DNA of 64,000 nt from Mytilisepta virgata (lineage: Eukaryota; Mollusca; Bivalvia; Mytilida; Mytilidae), in NCBI GenBank assembly GCA_028015205.1, contig CM051508.1, positions 10,248,001 through 10,312,000 on the forward strand, read 5' to 3'. Numbering within the stretch: the first letter of the stretch is position 1; every line of letters begins with the position of its first letter. Positions 33,495 to 46,386 of the stretch are shown here, in pieces. The translations under genes and the position numbers were made by a program. The notes below the pieces were generated by a model that was not told the origin of the DNA, searched no databases, and saw nothing but the letters and a program-made list of their open reading frames with translations.

Positions 33495-35024
33495 ACTATG
33501 TATTGTATATATCAGAGATAGGAAAGATTTATTAACCGAAAAAATATCCGTTTATTAGTTTGGCGGTTCCGAGCGGTCGAGCGGATGCAAACAGCAATGA
33601 ATGAAAATATGATTTGCTGTCAAGACAGTTCAGTTTGGTTTTTCCTTGATCGTATAACATGATTTTCAAACATAAAAGCTCTATCAATCAGTTGATGAAG
33701 AGAATGTCGAAGATCTGAAACACGTCAATACTCAGCAGAAATAATGGATCAATTATAAAACCACCCCAGCGGCGTCCAATAAATAAACATATTCCTTAAG
33801 GAGTTTTTATATGTGTACAGGTGATATTCTATCACTATCTAATAGCAATGGAATAGCAAAATCAATGCATTTTCCATTTTCCAACGGAAACATTTTATTA
33901 CAACCAGTAATTTAGAGACGCATATTGATGATATCTATATTTATTAATTAGAAATGAAAAATTGTTTATTACCTTTGTAGCGACGCCATTGTGGTCATGT
34001 GACGGAACATATTGTTTGCCACCTGATTTGACTTCTGATATTAGAGACTGTCATAACTCGGCTTTTCCACTTAATTGCTGGTAGTTGATGATAGATAAGC
34101 ATTTTTCTTAATTTCAGGTGGTTGAATTTTTAAGTATGATGTGTAAAGCGGGTTCCTTAATATACATATACTGCTATTGAAAACGGTAAGTTACCTTTGA
34201 ATATTTTGGTATTATTAATTAATTCATTCATTCATTCATTCATTTATTTATTTATATTTGTATTTATGTACGTATTTATATAACCTAGCCGCCTTTAAGC
34301 TATTGTCACTATTGGTAACTGATCTTTACACTGTTGACATATTTTTTCATTTTTATATTTTATTTTATGTTGTTTTTTTTGGAAGATATAGTTTTGTTAT
34401 GTCGTTTCATTGTAATGGTAAACATTTATTTAAGCTAAACCTATTTTTTTATTCCTTGCTATTATTTAATTGTCACTGTAGGTAAGATTCTTTACATTTT
34501 TTATTATATTTCTTTATTGATACATTTTATTAATTATATATTATTAGAATTTATTAATGTTTTTATTAGTAATGTCATATTTAAAAATCACAGTTATTTT
34601 TTTTTATTTCATATTACCAAAAGGTAAGAAACCTTTGGGTGGCCCCCGTGTAATTATTGAAACAACATTGTATAATGATGTTGTTATTTGCAAATAACTA
34701 AATAAATATATAAATATGTTGGCTTTCGGGGATTATTATTAATATCGTTTTACTATCTAAATTTGCATTTTAACTGTAGGAATTTTAACTGCTTGTTTTC
34801 CAATCCTTATGTTAATTGTGTTTTGTTTCTGTATAATTTGTACCATTGTGTTTTGCAGTACTTTTATGGTAATTATTAAATATGTTTAAAATGACGTTTC
34901 AATTTTACATCTACATTTAATAGGAATTCAAATGTCATGAAACTTATAAGAGACATAATCCTTTGATTTCATTAAAAACTTTCATTAAAACACAATTTTT
35001 TTCAAAATTTAAGAAATAAGTACT
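33495..35024. other. Spacer with an ATTC microsatellite
   Basis: (ATTC)n/(ATTT)n at about 34205-34252. Frames here are short and unrecognised. Confidence 0.5.
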
Positions 35025-35460
35025 ACTTATACCATGGCTTTTACGTGTTAACATATTTCATGAAACGAGCACTTGCGCGAGTTTCTTTAAATGTGTTAAC
35101 GAGTAAGCCATGATATAAATGACTTGTGACAGAAATGAAACTGATTGACCTTTGAACTTTCAACTACCCAATAAGATGACAGTTATTTTCAGTGTCTTGT
35201 TACTTTGTATTTACATTGAATCCAAAAGAAGGCAAAATTCAAAATGCTGTAAGTTTTCATTGGCTCAAGTAAGTAACATTCAGTCGTTTGTTGGCTTTTT
35301 GGGAGGTGAAGCTTCATGTATGGTATAACATGCATCTTGTCCGTTTTATACCATAGCTCAAGCTCCACCCATTCTGTATATATAATACGATGTATTTCTG
35401 AGACTAAACCTGGAATTATGGTATAATATTAAGATCTGCATATTATACCATGCTTTTGTA
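35025..35460. mobile_element. Three successive TATACCAT foldbacks
   Basis: Hairpins at about 35029-35116 (TTATACCATGGC / GCCATGATATAA), 35307-35372 (GGTGAAGCTTCATGTATGGT / ATACCATAGCTCAAGCTCC) and 35417-35455 (ATGGTATAATATT / ATATTATACCAT). All carry TATACCAT, so they are probably parts of one element or one target-preferring family. Confidence 0.55.
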
Positions 35461-35504
35461 CATTCACCAGAAATAAACAAATTATTCTTTATAACAAGAA
35501 TAAA

Positions 35505-35790
35505 TTAAAGTAACTAGATTACACCCGCGAATTCACGAGCACGCCACGAAGTTATAATATCTATTTTTAATAACCTTTTCTACCCGTTTGTTTTTAACCT
35601 GACGTACAACCATCTTTTTGCACACACAAAAATACCCCCAAACAGATCTTCAAACTGGGTGATGACAAACTTCGCTGTGCGTTGATCATTTATCAAAACA
35701 TTATAAAAACATATTCATGGATTTTACTCGAAGGAGAAGGGACATACAAATTCGAGACTCTTTATTTAGTAATATGGATAGGTGCCGATA
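35505..35790 (+). repeat. Dispersed repeat ending TTTATTTAGTAATATGGAT, copy 1
   Basis: ACAGATCTTCAAACTGGGTG, TGACAAACTTCGCTGTGCGT, TTACTCGAAGGAGAAG and TTCGAGACTCTTTATTTAG recur in order at 36153-36273. The left part starts near TAACTAGATTACACCCGCGA. Confidence 0.65.
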
Positions 35791-36119
35791 TGACTCTGCA
35801 CTGGTGCCGATTTAACCAGGTACTGATTTGACCAGTCCCGAAATGACCAGAAATGGCTTGTATTTGATTAACGAAAGGGAATATTTGTTTGTAAGAATTC
35901 ATATAGGACAGGTCGGGCCCAAATCAGAAATCAAACTTTTAAATTAAAAAAATAGGATGGTTTATCTGAATGCAAATTGGAAGTGCAAATAATATAGTGT
36001 TTTGACATGTACCCGTTGAAATGATTGACAGCCGGAAATGAAGACCGGAAGGAAATTTCAAAATCGGGCGACGGGAAGGACTGTGAATCCGAACAGGTTA
36101 TTTTCCGTTTTTCTCTAAA

Positions 36120-36275
36120 ACACTATATGTATATTTCTCAAAATACCCCAGAACAGATCATCAAACTCGGTCATGACAAACTACACTGTGCGTTGATCAT
36201 CTATGTTATTACTCGAAAGAAGAAGAAGAAGCGACACACAAATTCGAGTCTCTTTATTTAGTAATATAGATATTG
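36120..36275 (+). repeat. Dispersed repeat ending TTTATTTAGTAATATAGAT, copy 2
   Basis: 3' part of the same family as 35505-35790, in the same orientation, 600 bp away. It overlaps two short frames that I consider by-products. Confidence 0.65.
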
Positions 36276-37467
36276 AAAGAGAAATTCTGAATCACAATAT
36301 CTTTATTTCCTGCATTTTATACTTTAATTTACTACGTATATCAAAATGGAAAACAATCAAATTAAGATGTAATTTGCCAGAAATAAAATGCTTTATTTTT
36401 TATGGTTCGATAGAATCCCCCTCTTTTATTGACATGACCTGAATTTTGACTGTGCTCTTCAGGCAAAGGAATAATAGTAATCATTGCGGGTTTCATTTGC
36501 GCAAAACTTAACAAACTAAAATTGTTACGATGCATTATTCCTATTAAAAAATCGACAGTAGTCAAACGAACCGGAAGTGTCGACATACACTCACGCTTCT
36601 GCAAACTGTTTGTCTGTACAATCGTGAGAGAATCAATTTTATCTATCCTATTGTAATAATTATTCTTACTGTATTAAACGGAAGATCCATTAGTAAAACA
36701 GACATGAATGCATCTCTCTGTCACGAAATTCAATCTAAATATACTAGATGGTACTTCCGGTTACACCATAAATCTAAATTACATTGGCTTTAGATCAGTT
36801 GATGTCTCTTGCCTTAGAAACGTGTCTATTTGAAAGTAAAGTACTTCCTTAGTTATAAAATGAAAAAATAGATCAGACAGCAGCTAACAAGGACAAAAAG
36901 GTCACTCTAAAAAAATGAATGTAAGACCGTTGTTTTGTTCGCGTATAAAAATTAAATGATTGCTCCCAAGATTCTGTAAGGTTTTAGTTTGCCTATACAT
37001 TTTGCTGAAAATTAAGTATTCCTGTTACAATGAACATCTTTTGTATAATTATTAACTTGTTATAAATTCTTTGATACAAATTTTGATGCATAATATGTGC
37101 ATATTTCGTCGGTTTACATCTGATTGAGTTATGTTCAAGGCCTAAAATGGGTAAAACTAATTAAACAATTCTTCAAAAAGCTGAAGAGAAAATTCAAAAA
37201 CAATCTAAGGATAAGAGCTATGCATGACGGAGATATTTCTTAGTTTTCATACAATTTAACATTTTTGTCACAGAAAGGAATATGGAAGTCGCTAAAAGAT
37301 CAAATATCATTGGAATATATCTGAAAAATAATCATGACTGCAGAAGCTAACGATTTTTTATTTGAAATTTAAAATTTTATCAGATACATATTTTAGGAAA
37401 ATAATTTACTTACCAATGACTGATGCGCTTCGTCAATCATTAAGCGACTTTCAGGTTGATGAATAAC
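36276..37467. other. Spacer, nothing recognised
   Basis: No supported feature. Confidence 0.5.
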
Positions 37468-37750
37468 CATAAAGTACTGTTTACTTTGTAAATTGTAGAA
37501 GTTCTGTTTACTTCTTGAAATGTAAAAGTACTGTTTAAATCGTGAAATGCAAATGTAGGGTTTACTTTGTTTAATGTAAAAGCTTTGTTTACTTTGTTAA
37601 ATTTAAAAGTAATGTTTACTTCGTGAAATGTAAAAGCACTGTTTACTTTGTGGAATGTAAACGTAGTTTTTACCGTGTGAAGTGTAAATATACTGTTTAC
37701 CTCAGGAAATGAAAAAAATACTGTTTAGTGTATGAAATGTAAATGTCTTT
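37468..37750. repeat. ~32-bp minisatellite, about nine units
   Basis: Unit of the form AAAGTACTGTTTACTTTGTG then AAATGTA. Units differ at several places. Repeats touch with no unique spacers. Confidence 0.85.
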
Positions 37751-37833
37751 TGATTTGATTTCAAATGGAAAGCACCATATTTCTGCATTACTCTGGAATT
37801 ATAAGTAATAAAGGTTATTTTTACCGAATTTTG

Positions 37834-37984
37834 TCAATGTATAAACTCGGGCTTATCACTCACAAATATCTGAGGAATTGAATAACACTCAATTTACAAC
37901 CCGAATGAATATTATTTTTTTAAAACATAAAGTGTTTCGGACTTTATTTAGTTTGTGAGTGAATCGCCCGAGTTTACACATTGA
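37834..37984. mobile_element. 151-bp MITE with TCAATGTATAAACTCGGGC ends
   Basis: The left end TCAATGTATAAACTCGGGC and ATCACTCACAAA mirror TTTGTGAGTGAAT and GCCCGAGTTTACACATTGA on the right. The centre shares CTGAGGAATTGAATAACACT with 31580-31640. Confidence 0.8.
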
Positions 37985-39187
37985 TAAATGCCTTTATTAC
38001 TATAGTGTATGTGTATACACTATATGCATATTTATACAATATAAGTATATTGTCGAAAATATACGACTTAATTAGTAGTACGAGCCTTCTAAATGCGAGG
38101 TTTATCAGGCATTTCCCACGTGTTTCGCTTCGAGTACAAATAAATTGTATATTTTACGACAAGGTACGTATATTGTTTTATACTGCAACTATAAATTGTT
38201 ATTTTTTATCGAGAAAAGTCATAAAAATGGCATATATATTTCTAGCATATTTTCAGAAGCCAATTTCTGGAACGTAATAACATGACGTATTATCCCCGAC
38301 TTGGTACAAATGTTGGATTGTGATAGGTCAATGAGACGTCGATACAAATTAATCCATATCCCCGGGCGTTGCTAACCATTACCCCGGGGAACTTATTATT
38401 ATCCTTATGACGAGACGCTCAAAACGTTGAGCGGCAAATATGATTTCGACGATTTCCTTTGATATTACGTCTTATATTCGGATACTTGTAGGGTTCGTAT
38501 CTGCAGACACGGAGATTTTAACATCCTTCTGTGCTCTTGTGCATCTTTTGGCTTCACCTCACGGTGTACAAGAGTACTTCAGGGTGTATCAATACGAACG
38601 TTGATAACTTATAATAAACGCTGTGAACCAGAAAACAATACAAACTTTCATTGCAAGTGATGACCAGGGTACCAGGAGATGTCCACTAAATAGGCTAGTT
38701 GCAGGATAATATAAAATATATAAACTAGCTAGATGACAAAATAGTAACTTGAACGTAATAACCTTTTCTCTTTTCTTTTTTTACTTAATAGCAATTAGAA
38801 GCCAAGATCGATGAACAACAGTGGTTTTTATGAACGCATTCTGCTGATTGATCTATTAAAAGACTGTGAGTAAAATGAACAACAAAGACCTGCATGACGT
38901 CGTTTGACAAAAAAACGCGCAACTAATTCCATTATGCAATTACTTAAAAAAAATAGTGATTTGTGTTGTCATGGAAGTAAATGATAGAAAATTGATCAAA
39001 ATCGAATACTAGACTTATAAATATTAGATAATTCAACATGTTGGTATATATATAACTCGAGGCTTAAATTGTAGATCGAGATCAAATACATTTGTATAAT
39101 ACTAAATAGCCTAGAATAAATAATCGCTTTGATTTATGAAAGGAATGAAATTTCAACACTAATTAAATTATTGATCGACAACATGCT
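37985..39187. other. Upstream flank of the GPCR gene
   Basis: No exon is recognised. TATATATA at about 39045-39052 lies 140 bp before the ATG and could be a promoter element, but TA runs are common in this DNA. A weak foldback is present near 38495-38600. Confidence 0.35.
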
Positions 39188-40348
39188 ATGAATAATTCAA
39201 ATTGCTACCAGGAATCCGACCGTAACACAGACTATGTCATTGCAAGTTTTGTCATTATTCTAGCTGTATTGAACTTAGCATTTAATTTGTTTTTGATAAT
39301 TGTCATTAAAATCTCTAAAGTTCTCCATACTTGTACGAATGCTTTCGTTTTATCTATCGCAGCCAGTGATATCATTCGTGGAAGTTTTAAAATGTCCGTT
39401 ACTATCCTCTCTAAAATGAGAGATGAGTGGGAACCAGCAGTACCAGTTTGTAACGTAACAGCATTCTTCTTTGCCATTGGACACAATTCGGCGGTGTTGT
39501 CACTCATGATGTTATCTATAGATCGTTGTATTGCTATTTATAAACCAGTAAAATATGCTTTTATCATAACACCGTTTTCAACAAAATTCTTTATCTTGGG
39601 TATTTGGATTACCAGCTGTTTAGTAGCATGTATTCCGTTTTTAGGAGACACTAGTTACCATTTTGACTCTCATGAATCCATCTGTATGTTTTCACCATCA
39701 TCAAAGAAGCACCACGTGTTATCTGTCGTGATCTTGGGAACATTTATTCCTACGTTATTGATCACTGTTTCTATATGCATTATAATCAGAGAGGCCAGGG
39801 CTAGACACCGAGTTTTTGCTGTAGCAAATGTACCGATTGTGCTCTCCAACATTCAGCCCAGGAAACCAATCAACACTCTTCGGGCAATGAAGTCTTTATT
39901 TTTAATTGTGCTTTCTCATCTTATATTTTGTATACCAGAATACGTGTTTGTATTAGTGAAAGTATATCAAACCGATTGTTTACCGACACACTTGGTAAAC
40001 GTCAAAATAATATGGACGTCGTTATGCTGCGTTGTGACGCCTGCTATTATTACTTGTTGCAGTCGAAATTACAGTAAACGATTAAAGAATTTAATATGTA
40101 AATGCTACAGGTTAAGTAAAACCAAGAAAAATACGGATTTTTCAGTTTCTACCGGACTGCATTCTATTTTAGAGGCTTCATATACAATATCTCACTTCCG
40201 TCCTTTACCTTCGAACATTATTTTGTTGGCTAACGAATCGTCACGTGTACATCTGAGAAATTCGGTCAATGCAAATCCTGGAGCTCAGTCAAGAACGTTG
40301 TTTGAAAAACCAATGCTACGAAAAACTCTTTCTTCGCCCCAGTGTTAA
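39188..40348 (+). CDS. Class A (rhodopsin-like) orphan GPCR, intronless
   Basis: 386 residues with seven hydrophobic segments at about 16-41, 52-73, 86-115, 134-153, 177-201, 234-258 and 270-291. Class A landmarks are present: N33 in TM1; N-A-F-V-L-S-I-A-A-S-D with D61 in TM2; C88 at the TM3 top, able to pair with C166 in loop 2; W140 and P150 in TM4; P188 in TM5; P250 in TM6; P285 in TM7. Three signatures deviate: D-R-C (112-114) for DRY, F-C-I-P (247-250) for CWxP, and T-P-A-I-I for NPxxY. N2 and N89 are sequons. Cys 304/306 could be palmitoylated. It is a plasma-membrane receptor with unknown ligand. The ATG at 39188 is chosen because the one at 39183 meets TGA at once. A possible ATTAAA signal is at 40499. 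Confidence 0.9.
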   Translation: MNNSNCYQESDRNTDYVIASFVIILAVLNLAFNLFLIIVIKISKVLHTCTNAFVLSIAASDIIRGSFKMSVTILSKMRDEWEPAVPVCNVTAFFFAIGHNSAVLSLMMLSIDRCIAIYKPVKYAFIITPFSTKFFILGIWITSCLVACIPFLGDTSYHFDSHESICMFSPSSKKHHVLSVVILGTFIPTLLITVSICIIIREARARHRVFAVANVPIVLSNIQPRKPINTLRAMKSLFLIVLSHLIFCIPEYVFVLVKVYQTDCLPTHLVNVKIIWTSLCCVVTPAIITCCSRNYSKRLKNLICKCYRLSKTKKNTDFSVSTGLHSILEASYTISHFRPLPSNIILLANESSRVHLRNSVNANPGAQSRTLFEKPMLRKTLSSPQC

Positions 40349-41697
40349 TGATCAGTAAGGTTTAAACATGTGCTCAATGGACTATATTGTTGAGTGTTGT
40401 AATTGTATTTCTACTGTTTATAGTATATTAAGATAAATATGTAAAATTGTGTATTGTTGTTATTCATAGCACAATGGCATAACACGATATATGTAAGAAT
40501 TAAAGGATATGTGATATGCGTCATTGAGACAATGTCCTGTATTTAATACTTGTCAGAGCATTTTTGTGGAAAGACTGTATTTAAAGAGGTTTACATATCT
40601 ACATCAGGATACAGTAAAACTGACATATTTTACACTGTACTAATGTATGAACCGGCAATTAAGAGGATGAATAAGAGAATTTGAGAAAAATATAATTCAA
40701 ATATTTGCGCCAAATCAAGCTTGGTTTGACGGTAATTTAGACTGCATGATCAGAAAGTGGTCGTTTTAACGGTAAGGCTCTCATACTGTCGCTTTACAAA
40801 CGAAAACAAAATCAGAAATAACATTTCCATTCACAGTTTAATGCTATCTCATCACATAGTTCAATACAAATTGGTAGTATTCGCAAAAGGCCAGTATAAA
40901 TTTAAAGTCTTCAAGTCACTGGGAGAAGCAATTTTTATAGGATTACACAACATTTTTAATTTGTAGCCCTCATTGTGAAAAGGTCTTAAGTAACTTCAAA
41001 GTTTCTGCGGATTATTGGCAGGAATGGTTATATCCAAAGGTAAAAAATCAAATGGTTCTATAGGCTGTCGACAATTCGCTAATCAACGAGAATTCTCCCT
41101 TCTGAAATCACATAACAAATTTGCATCTAAATACCTAACGGATACATGTAAATAATGAAACCAAGACTAGCTACAAATGCAGCTTCATTTTTGGGGTCTC
41201 TTAAGTTTAAAAAAATCTTCATAAATATTGTTCTTGATATGAAATTTAATTACTCCACAAAAATTACCAACAAAAAAATAACACAAAGAAGTATGGCATG
41301 GTATTGGTTGCAAAAATTTGATATTTTTCATTTAAATGCAATCTTTTTTAATCAAATGGTATAATTTGTCATTTAAATGAAATATTTTTTGTATAAACTG
41401 ATTTAAATCAATGTTAAGATAAGATATGATACAATGAGCCACACAAACACATGAAAAGTTTGACTCTGCTAGTAAAAGGGCATTGTATTGTGAGTGTCAC
41501 TCTCAGTATGGAATAATACATTATGAAAATTATACTTTAATTTTTGGTAGATAAATGTATTTTAATTTTTCGTTTCTGTGTTTGTCTTTACATAAAAAGG
41601 TACTTGCATTGAAAATAGAGAGAAAAGAGAAATGCGAGGTATTTTATGGTGGAAGGTGGGAGTCGGGGAAACTATAAAGAAATGAAATATATATAAA
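40349..41697. other. Downstream flank of GPCR, nothing recognised
   Basis: Likely includes the GPCR 3' UTR. Short frames at 40757-40966 and 41155-41364 show no recognisable content. Confidence 0.5.
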
Positions 41698-41699
41698 TA

Positions 41700-41876
41700 C
41701 TGTCAAACCTGTCTATAAAGGCTACTCAAGGGACCAGAAAAAAGTGCCCTTAATGAACAGGTGCCCTCTATACAGAGGTTAATTTTACATGCTTTGTTGG
41801 TGAATGGGACCTTTTCACTGTGCCCTTTATAGACAGTGATTTGCTATAAAGGTGCCCTTTAAAGCAGGTTTGACTG
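41700..41876. mobile_element. 177-bp Tc1/mariner-type MITE
   Basis: Ends CTGTCAAACCTGTCTATAAA and AAAGCAGGTTTGACTG are inverted repeats flanked by TA at 41698-41699 and 41877-41878. Inside, GTGCCCTTAATGAACAGGTG and CTCTATACAGAGGTTAATTT repeat the theme. A further piece (GGTCACTTAAGACAGGTG..ATACAGGTTAATTTTA) lies at 42744-42786. Confidence 0.8.
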
Positions 41877-42276
41877 TAACCAATACGGATAGGCTTACGG
41901 AAGAATAAAAGCGCAAGATGGAGAGAAGAAATGCCGAGGGTTATCCTTTCAATTTGGCGTAGAGCTCTTTCACACTACTCTAGGAACGCCGCCACAAGAC
42001 TTTCTCAATGCGCTGTCTTCTGAAGTTATGATAGGGCTACCAAAGAAGCCAACAAGAATCTTGGTTCAATTTTATTCTATACAAAAGAACAACTCTGTTA
42101 AAAGACAATATATACATCCAAAAGATATACTATCAACAAACATTCACAAAAATATCAATAATTTTAAAAACAATACACAAATTACTATTTGAGCAAATCA
42201 GTTTCACATGTAACTATATTTGACGTTTAACCATGGAATTATTTCAGACATTAATTTACGAAATAATGTCAGTTCA

Positions 42277-42550
42277 GTGGGTACAGAAAACCTAAGTTAG
42301 TTAACTCTTTAAAAATCAGCTGAACGTTTTAATCACATACTATTAGTAAAGAGAAATAAAGCTTCTCAATGATCAAAATTAGTGTTTGTCAAACTGCTAT
42401 ATATCCAATGAAATTATGGCCGTGAATTGTGTGGTTCAAATTTCTTGAAATTTTTATAGTTTTGTCAACAGGTCAAAGTAAATATTTCGTCAAATTTTTA
42501 TGAAAATTAAACGAGCCAAATCTATTTTAGTCAAAGGGTTGGGTACCCCC
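42277..42550. mobile_element. TTAA MITE copy B
   Basis: Same family as 13643-13897 (shared AATCAGCTGAACGTTTTAAT, AGTGTTTGTCAAACTGCTAT, ATGAAAATTAAACGAGCCAA, GGGTTGGGTACCCCC). The right flank is TTAA (42551-42554) and the left flank has decayed to TTCA. Confidence 0.8.
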
Positions 42551-43700
42551 TTAAAATAAAGGACGTGAATGCGTTGCAATTTACAAAAAGTTCAGAAAGC
42601 TAAATATTTAAATCAAGAAAATGAAAGTACGCTTGCCTTATTTTAGTTGAATAATAAGTATAGATATGGATTTTTTTTTAAAATTTTTTCATCAAGAATG
42701 AAATACCTGTTTTGTGTGACCTTCCAAAGGACTGCAAAATTATGGTCACTTAAGACAGGTGTTCTTTATATACAGGTTAATTTTATATAGAATGCACTAC
42801 AAAGGAAATTTGAAATTAATACAGGTGGTCGATAAAGCGTATATTATTACAAGCGCAAATGTGCGCATGAAAGTACATGTAGTAATTGAAATACAATTAC
42901 CGGAAAATAACCAAAATTCACAAAGAAGTAAAGCTTACCAATATGTGGGTTTGAGTTAAAATCCACTGCGAATTCTCTCAACATATTAATTTTAGGTTAC
43001 AATGAAAATTCAGTGTATCAGTACAACGGAAAGTTAATATACAATCAAAGATGTATTGATGAGTTGTAAAAATAAATACATTATTTCACCCGTTGAAAGA
43101 AAAGTACTCAACATTAAATATACTTAAAAACTCATTAATCAGATATCTTATCTTAAAAATATTTGCATAAAATCGGTATCGCTTTATTATTTGAAAAGAA
43201 ATTTTACAGAATAACGCAATACAGGTCACGAAATGTAGTGACAGGTAAATTGACTTTTCTGAATATCGGGTTCCCCATTGGTATCTACAGCGTATCCTGT
43301 TTCGATAAAAACGCCCTTTATTTTGGCCATCCAATGTAGTGCTTGGATAAAACAGTAGAATGTCTTTTGATTGGATATTAACGATATTCATGAAATTATG
43401 AATGTACAATATGTTTTAAAATCTATTTCCTGCTATGAGTATTTTTATAGCAGTCAATATCATGATGAAAAAAATCCGGATTTTTTACGAAAAAAAAACT
43501 GCGTATTTTTTTCAGCCATAATTTTCACAAACAATATAAATCGGAATGTATTATTTAGCATGTTGCAAATTTACGTGTTTGTCCTAATCTTAAAAATCGT
43601 AATTTCTTAAAGGTTGAATTCATACCGGAAAATATAAAAAAAAAAAAAAAATACGGAAATTGGATTACGCGATTATTACACTGTAGATAACTTAAAAGAT
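42551..43700. other. Spacer, nothing recognised beyond a MITE scrap
   Basis: Holds the 42744-42786 MITE fragment. Frames at 43086-43409 and 43371-43610 overlap on opposite strands and have no recognisable content. Confidence 0.5.
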
Positions 43701-43724
43701 CTTGTGGAAAATCATTTCGTAAAC

Positions 43725-44168
43725 GCGACTATAGTTGCCTCCCTTTGTACGCCACACCATCTTTATGTGCGGTATTTGCTTGCTATATTCCATTCTCTTC
43801 AGTTTTTCTTGCCTTTGGAGTCCCGCTGTTTTGTCCCTTCGGTATTCTTTTGTCGATATTTAATGAGTCATTACTCTGATTTAACCACCACTGGCAAGAA
43901 TTGAAGGAGTTTATATGTTACTGGAGTTTTATTTTCTGATGTTTGTCCTTTCTCATTTATTTCATTTTTAGACTCATTTACAACATGTCAGCTAACATAA
44001 TGTCATATTTGACCGTTTTCTTTATCTGATGTTATTTCGAAAACCCGAATAGAGTTGCCTGCCTTTGTACGCAATACATGTATCGTTGTTAATATTTACC
44101 TTGCCTTTCGATCTTACGGACTTTTCCCACTGTTTTGTCGCTTCGGTATTCCTTTGTCGAGTTTTAGC
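43725..44168 (+). repeat. Two direct copies of a GTTTTGTCGCTTCGG repeat
   Basis: TAGTTGCCTCCCTTTGTACG and TTTTGTCCCTTCGGTATTC (43730-43852) recur as AGAGTTGCCTGCCTTTGTACG and TTTTGTCGCTTCGGTATTCC (44051-44160). A third trace, TTTTTGTCGCTTCGGTATTT, is near 59952. Confidence 0.65.
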
Positions 44169-44329
44169 CAGCTCTGACAAGAGTTTATATATTAGCGAAA
44201 GAAAATTGAAGCGATAAGACAGTAAAGAAGTCCATAAAACCGAAAGCCAAAGAGAAGACAACTCGTGGAAACCTAACATAGCAAACAAATACCCCAAAGA
44301 TGTAACCAAAACATTGAAAAACACATACC

Positions 44330-45914
44330 GAACTTAACAGAAAAAGACCAAGACATTATAAATCTCCACTATTAATGTAAACTCCCACAAATACCGGAAG
44401 TGACATCGGGTTCTTCGAAAGGGTAAGCATGTCCTGTCCCATGAACATCCGTTCACACAGGAAATTTAATTAACTGATTTAACTCAAATATACAAAAATC
44501 TAAAAGGTGAAGGTGAAGATTTCGGTGCGTATATGGAAAGAATACACAAAAATTGACCCGCCTTAAGTTTTATCGTTGTTAGATTCGTGTGCTGCACCCC
44601 ATGCTTTCTTGTGTTTGCCACTAGGGAGCTCGGGTTAAATAGATATCTATCTGTTGTTTTGTTTAAATTTCATCATTTACAGTTGGGATTATATATGTGT
44701 TTGAGTCATCCAAATAGCAAAAAAATGAATTCAGGTTAAATTCATCTGTTCTGGGTGCAGCCATTACCGAAAGTCTTCATATTTACTTTCAAGGAAGTTC
44801 ATAGTTTTTACTTTGTTGTTGTTTTACATCTAGAATCACGAAAAGAGCCCCCCCTTTTTTCACCCCCCTCCCCACGCCTATTATATAAACGATGAGCCTT
44901 GTGGTACATTTCGATTAGAGATTATTTGAAATATCCATATATAACTTAAAGGTAGATAAACAAATTATAATCCATGGATATGTCTGTCCGAACGGATTTT
45001 CAACCTTAGCCTTTTTAGTTATTGGAATTAGAATCTGCAGCCTTTTTTTTTTTATGTCTATTCGACTTTTGTTATAATTATATATATTTTAATTATATTA
45101 CACCTATTGACAGTAGAACTGCAGCTCCACTTGACCACAATTTTCAGCTCCACTTGACCTAATGACGTCGTAGAACAATTGCTTTTTTGATTGTGACGTC
45201 ATACTTTTTCTTTGTCATGTCAAAAAACTACTGGAATATGTATGAATTTTAGCAATAGCGGACACTACTGTCAACTCGGGTATACGGAGAGAAATAACTC
45301 TTACTACTAAATTTAGTTTTTTTACGGGTTCAATTCGTTAAAAGAATTTAATATTGAATATAAAAAGAAGATATCCCGCCACTCAACAAAATGAACTTTC
45401 TAAGATCTGCTCACAAAAATTAAAAAACACTGAATTGATATAAATATAGATTGCGCTTACATTTTGCCAAAATATGCTACTAATTGAGTTGACCAAATTT
45501 TGGAGACTTTTCTCAAGTTTCTTACTTCCTTCCACTTCAAAATCAAATGGTTGCTCCCCAAACCAAAAGCGTTGTATAGCAGATGTACAAAATAAGAAAA
45601 AGAAGAAAACTCAAATTTTCAATGGATTAATTGATTTCAAGGTATCCTGACCTTAAATATTTCTAATAAAAAAAATTGGAAACAAAAGTTTAAAATAAAG
45701 TCAAATACATGTATGTCAATTCCTTGCGTGAGATGCACATTTATGGATTAACCCCCATCCAACGCTCGTGGCCAAAATTGAGGAAACACTGAACTTTGAG
45801 AGCAATATCATAAACGGGCCGACACCGTTTAGCCAAACTCCAAGAAAGGTTAGCTTGGCCTGAGGGAATTTAAATCCGAAAGAATTTCAAAATTATCGAC
45901 TGAAAATTTCAACA
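44330..45914. other. Spacer, nothing recognised
   Basis: GCAGCTCCACTTGACC occurs twice near 45120-45160. No supported gene. Confidence 0.5.
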
Positions 45915-46386
45915 TCATGAAATTCTAAAAAAAAACATGTCACAGCCGAAGCGATGATTACTGAGGGGGTGATACATTGTACCCTTAGGTACGCAATTCT
46001 ACCAGCAGTGCATCGTCACAAAAATCTAAAAATCCTGTAACAGCCGAGGCAGTGACTACAGAGGGGCTGATACCCTTAGGTACGCAATTCTACCAGCAGT
46101 GTATCGCACAAAAATCTAAAAATCATGTAACAGCCGAGGCAGTGACTACAGAGGGGCTGATACCCTTAGGTACGCAATTCTAACAGCAGTGTATCGTCAC
46201 AAAAATCTAAAAATCATGTCACAGCCGAAGCAGTGACTACAGAGGGGATGATACCCTTAGGTACTCACATTCTACCAGCAGTTTATCATCACAAATATCT
46301 AAAAATCATGTCACAGCCGAAGCGGTGAGTTACTGAGGTTGATACCCTCAGGTACTCACATTCTACCAGCAGTGTATCGTCTGACC
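45915..46386. repeat. ~91-bp tandem satellite, five copies
   Basis: CACAGCCGA(A/G)GC recurs at 45943, 46041, 46131, 46222 and 46314. Each unit continues with AGTGACTACAGAGGGG, ATACCCTTAGGTACGCAATT, CTACCAGCAGTGTATCGTCA and CAAAAATCTAAAAATCATGT. It lies 60 bp from the Tc1 element. Confidence 0.9.

Noticed and set aside
36025..36442. Two overlapping frames near 36 kb
   Set aside because: They overlap the dispersed repeat ending TTTATTTAGTAATATAGAT and have no recognisable domain.
37468..37750. CRISPR-like array of ~32-bp repeats
   Set aside because: Units touch directly with no spacers, vary among themselves, and the DNA is animal nuclear.
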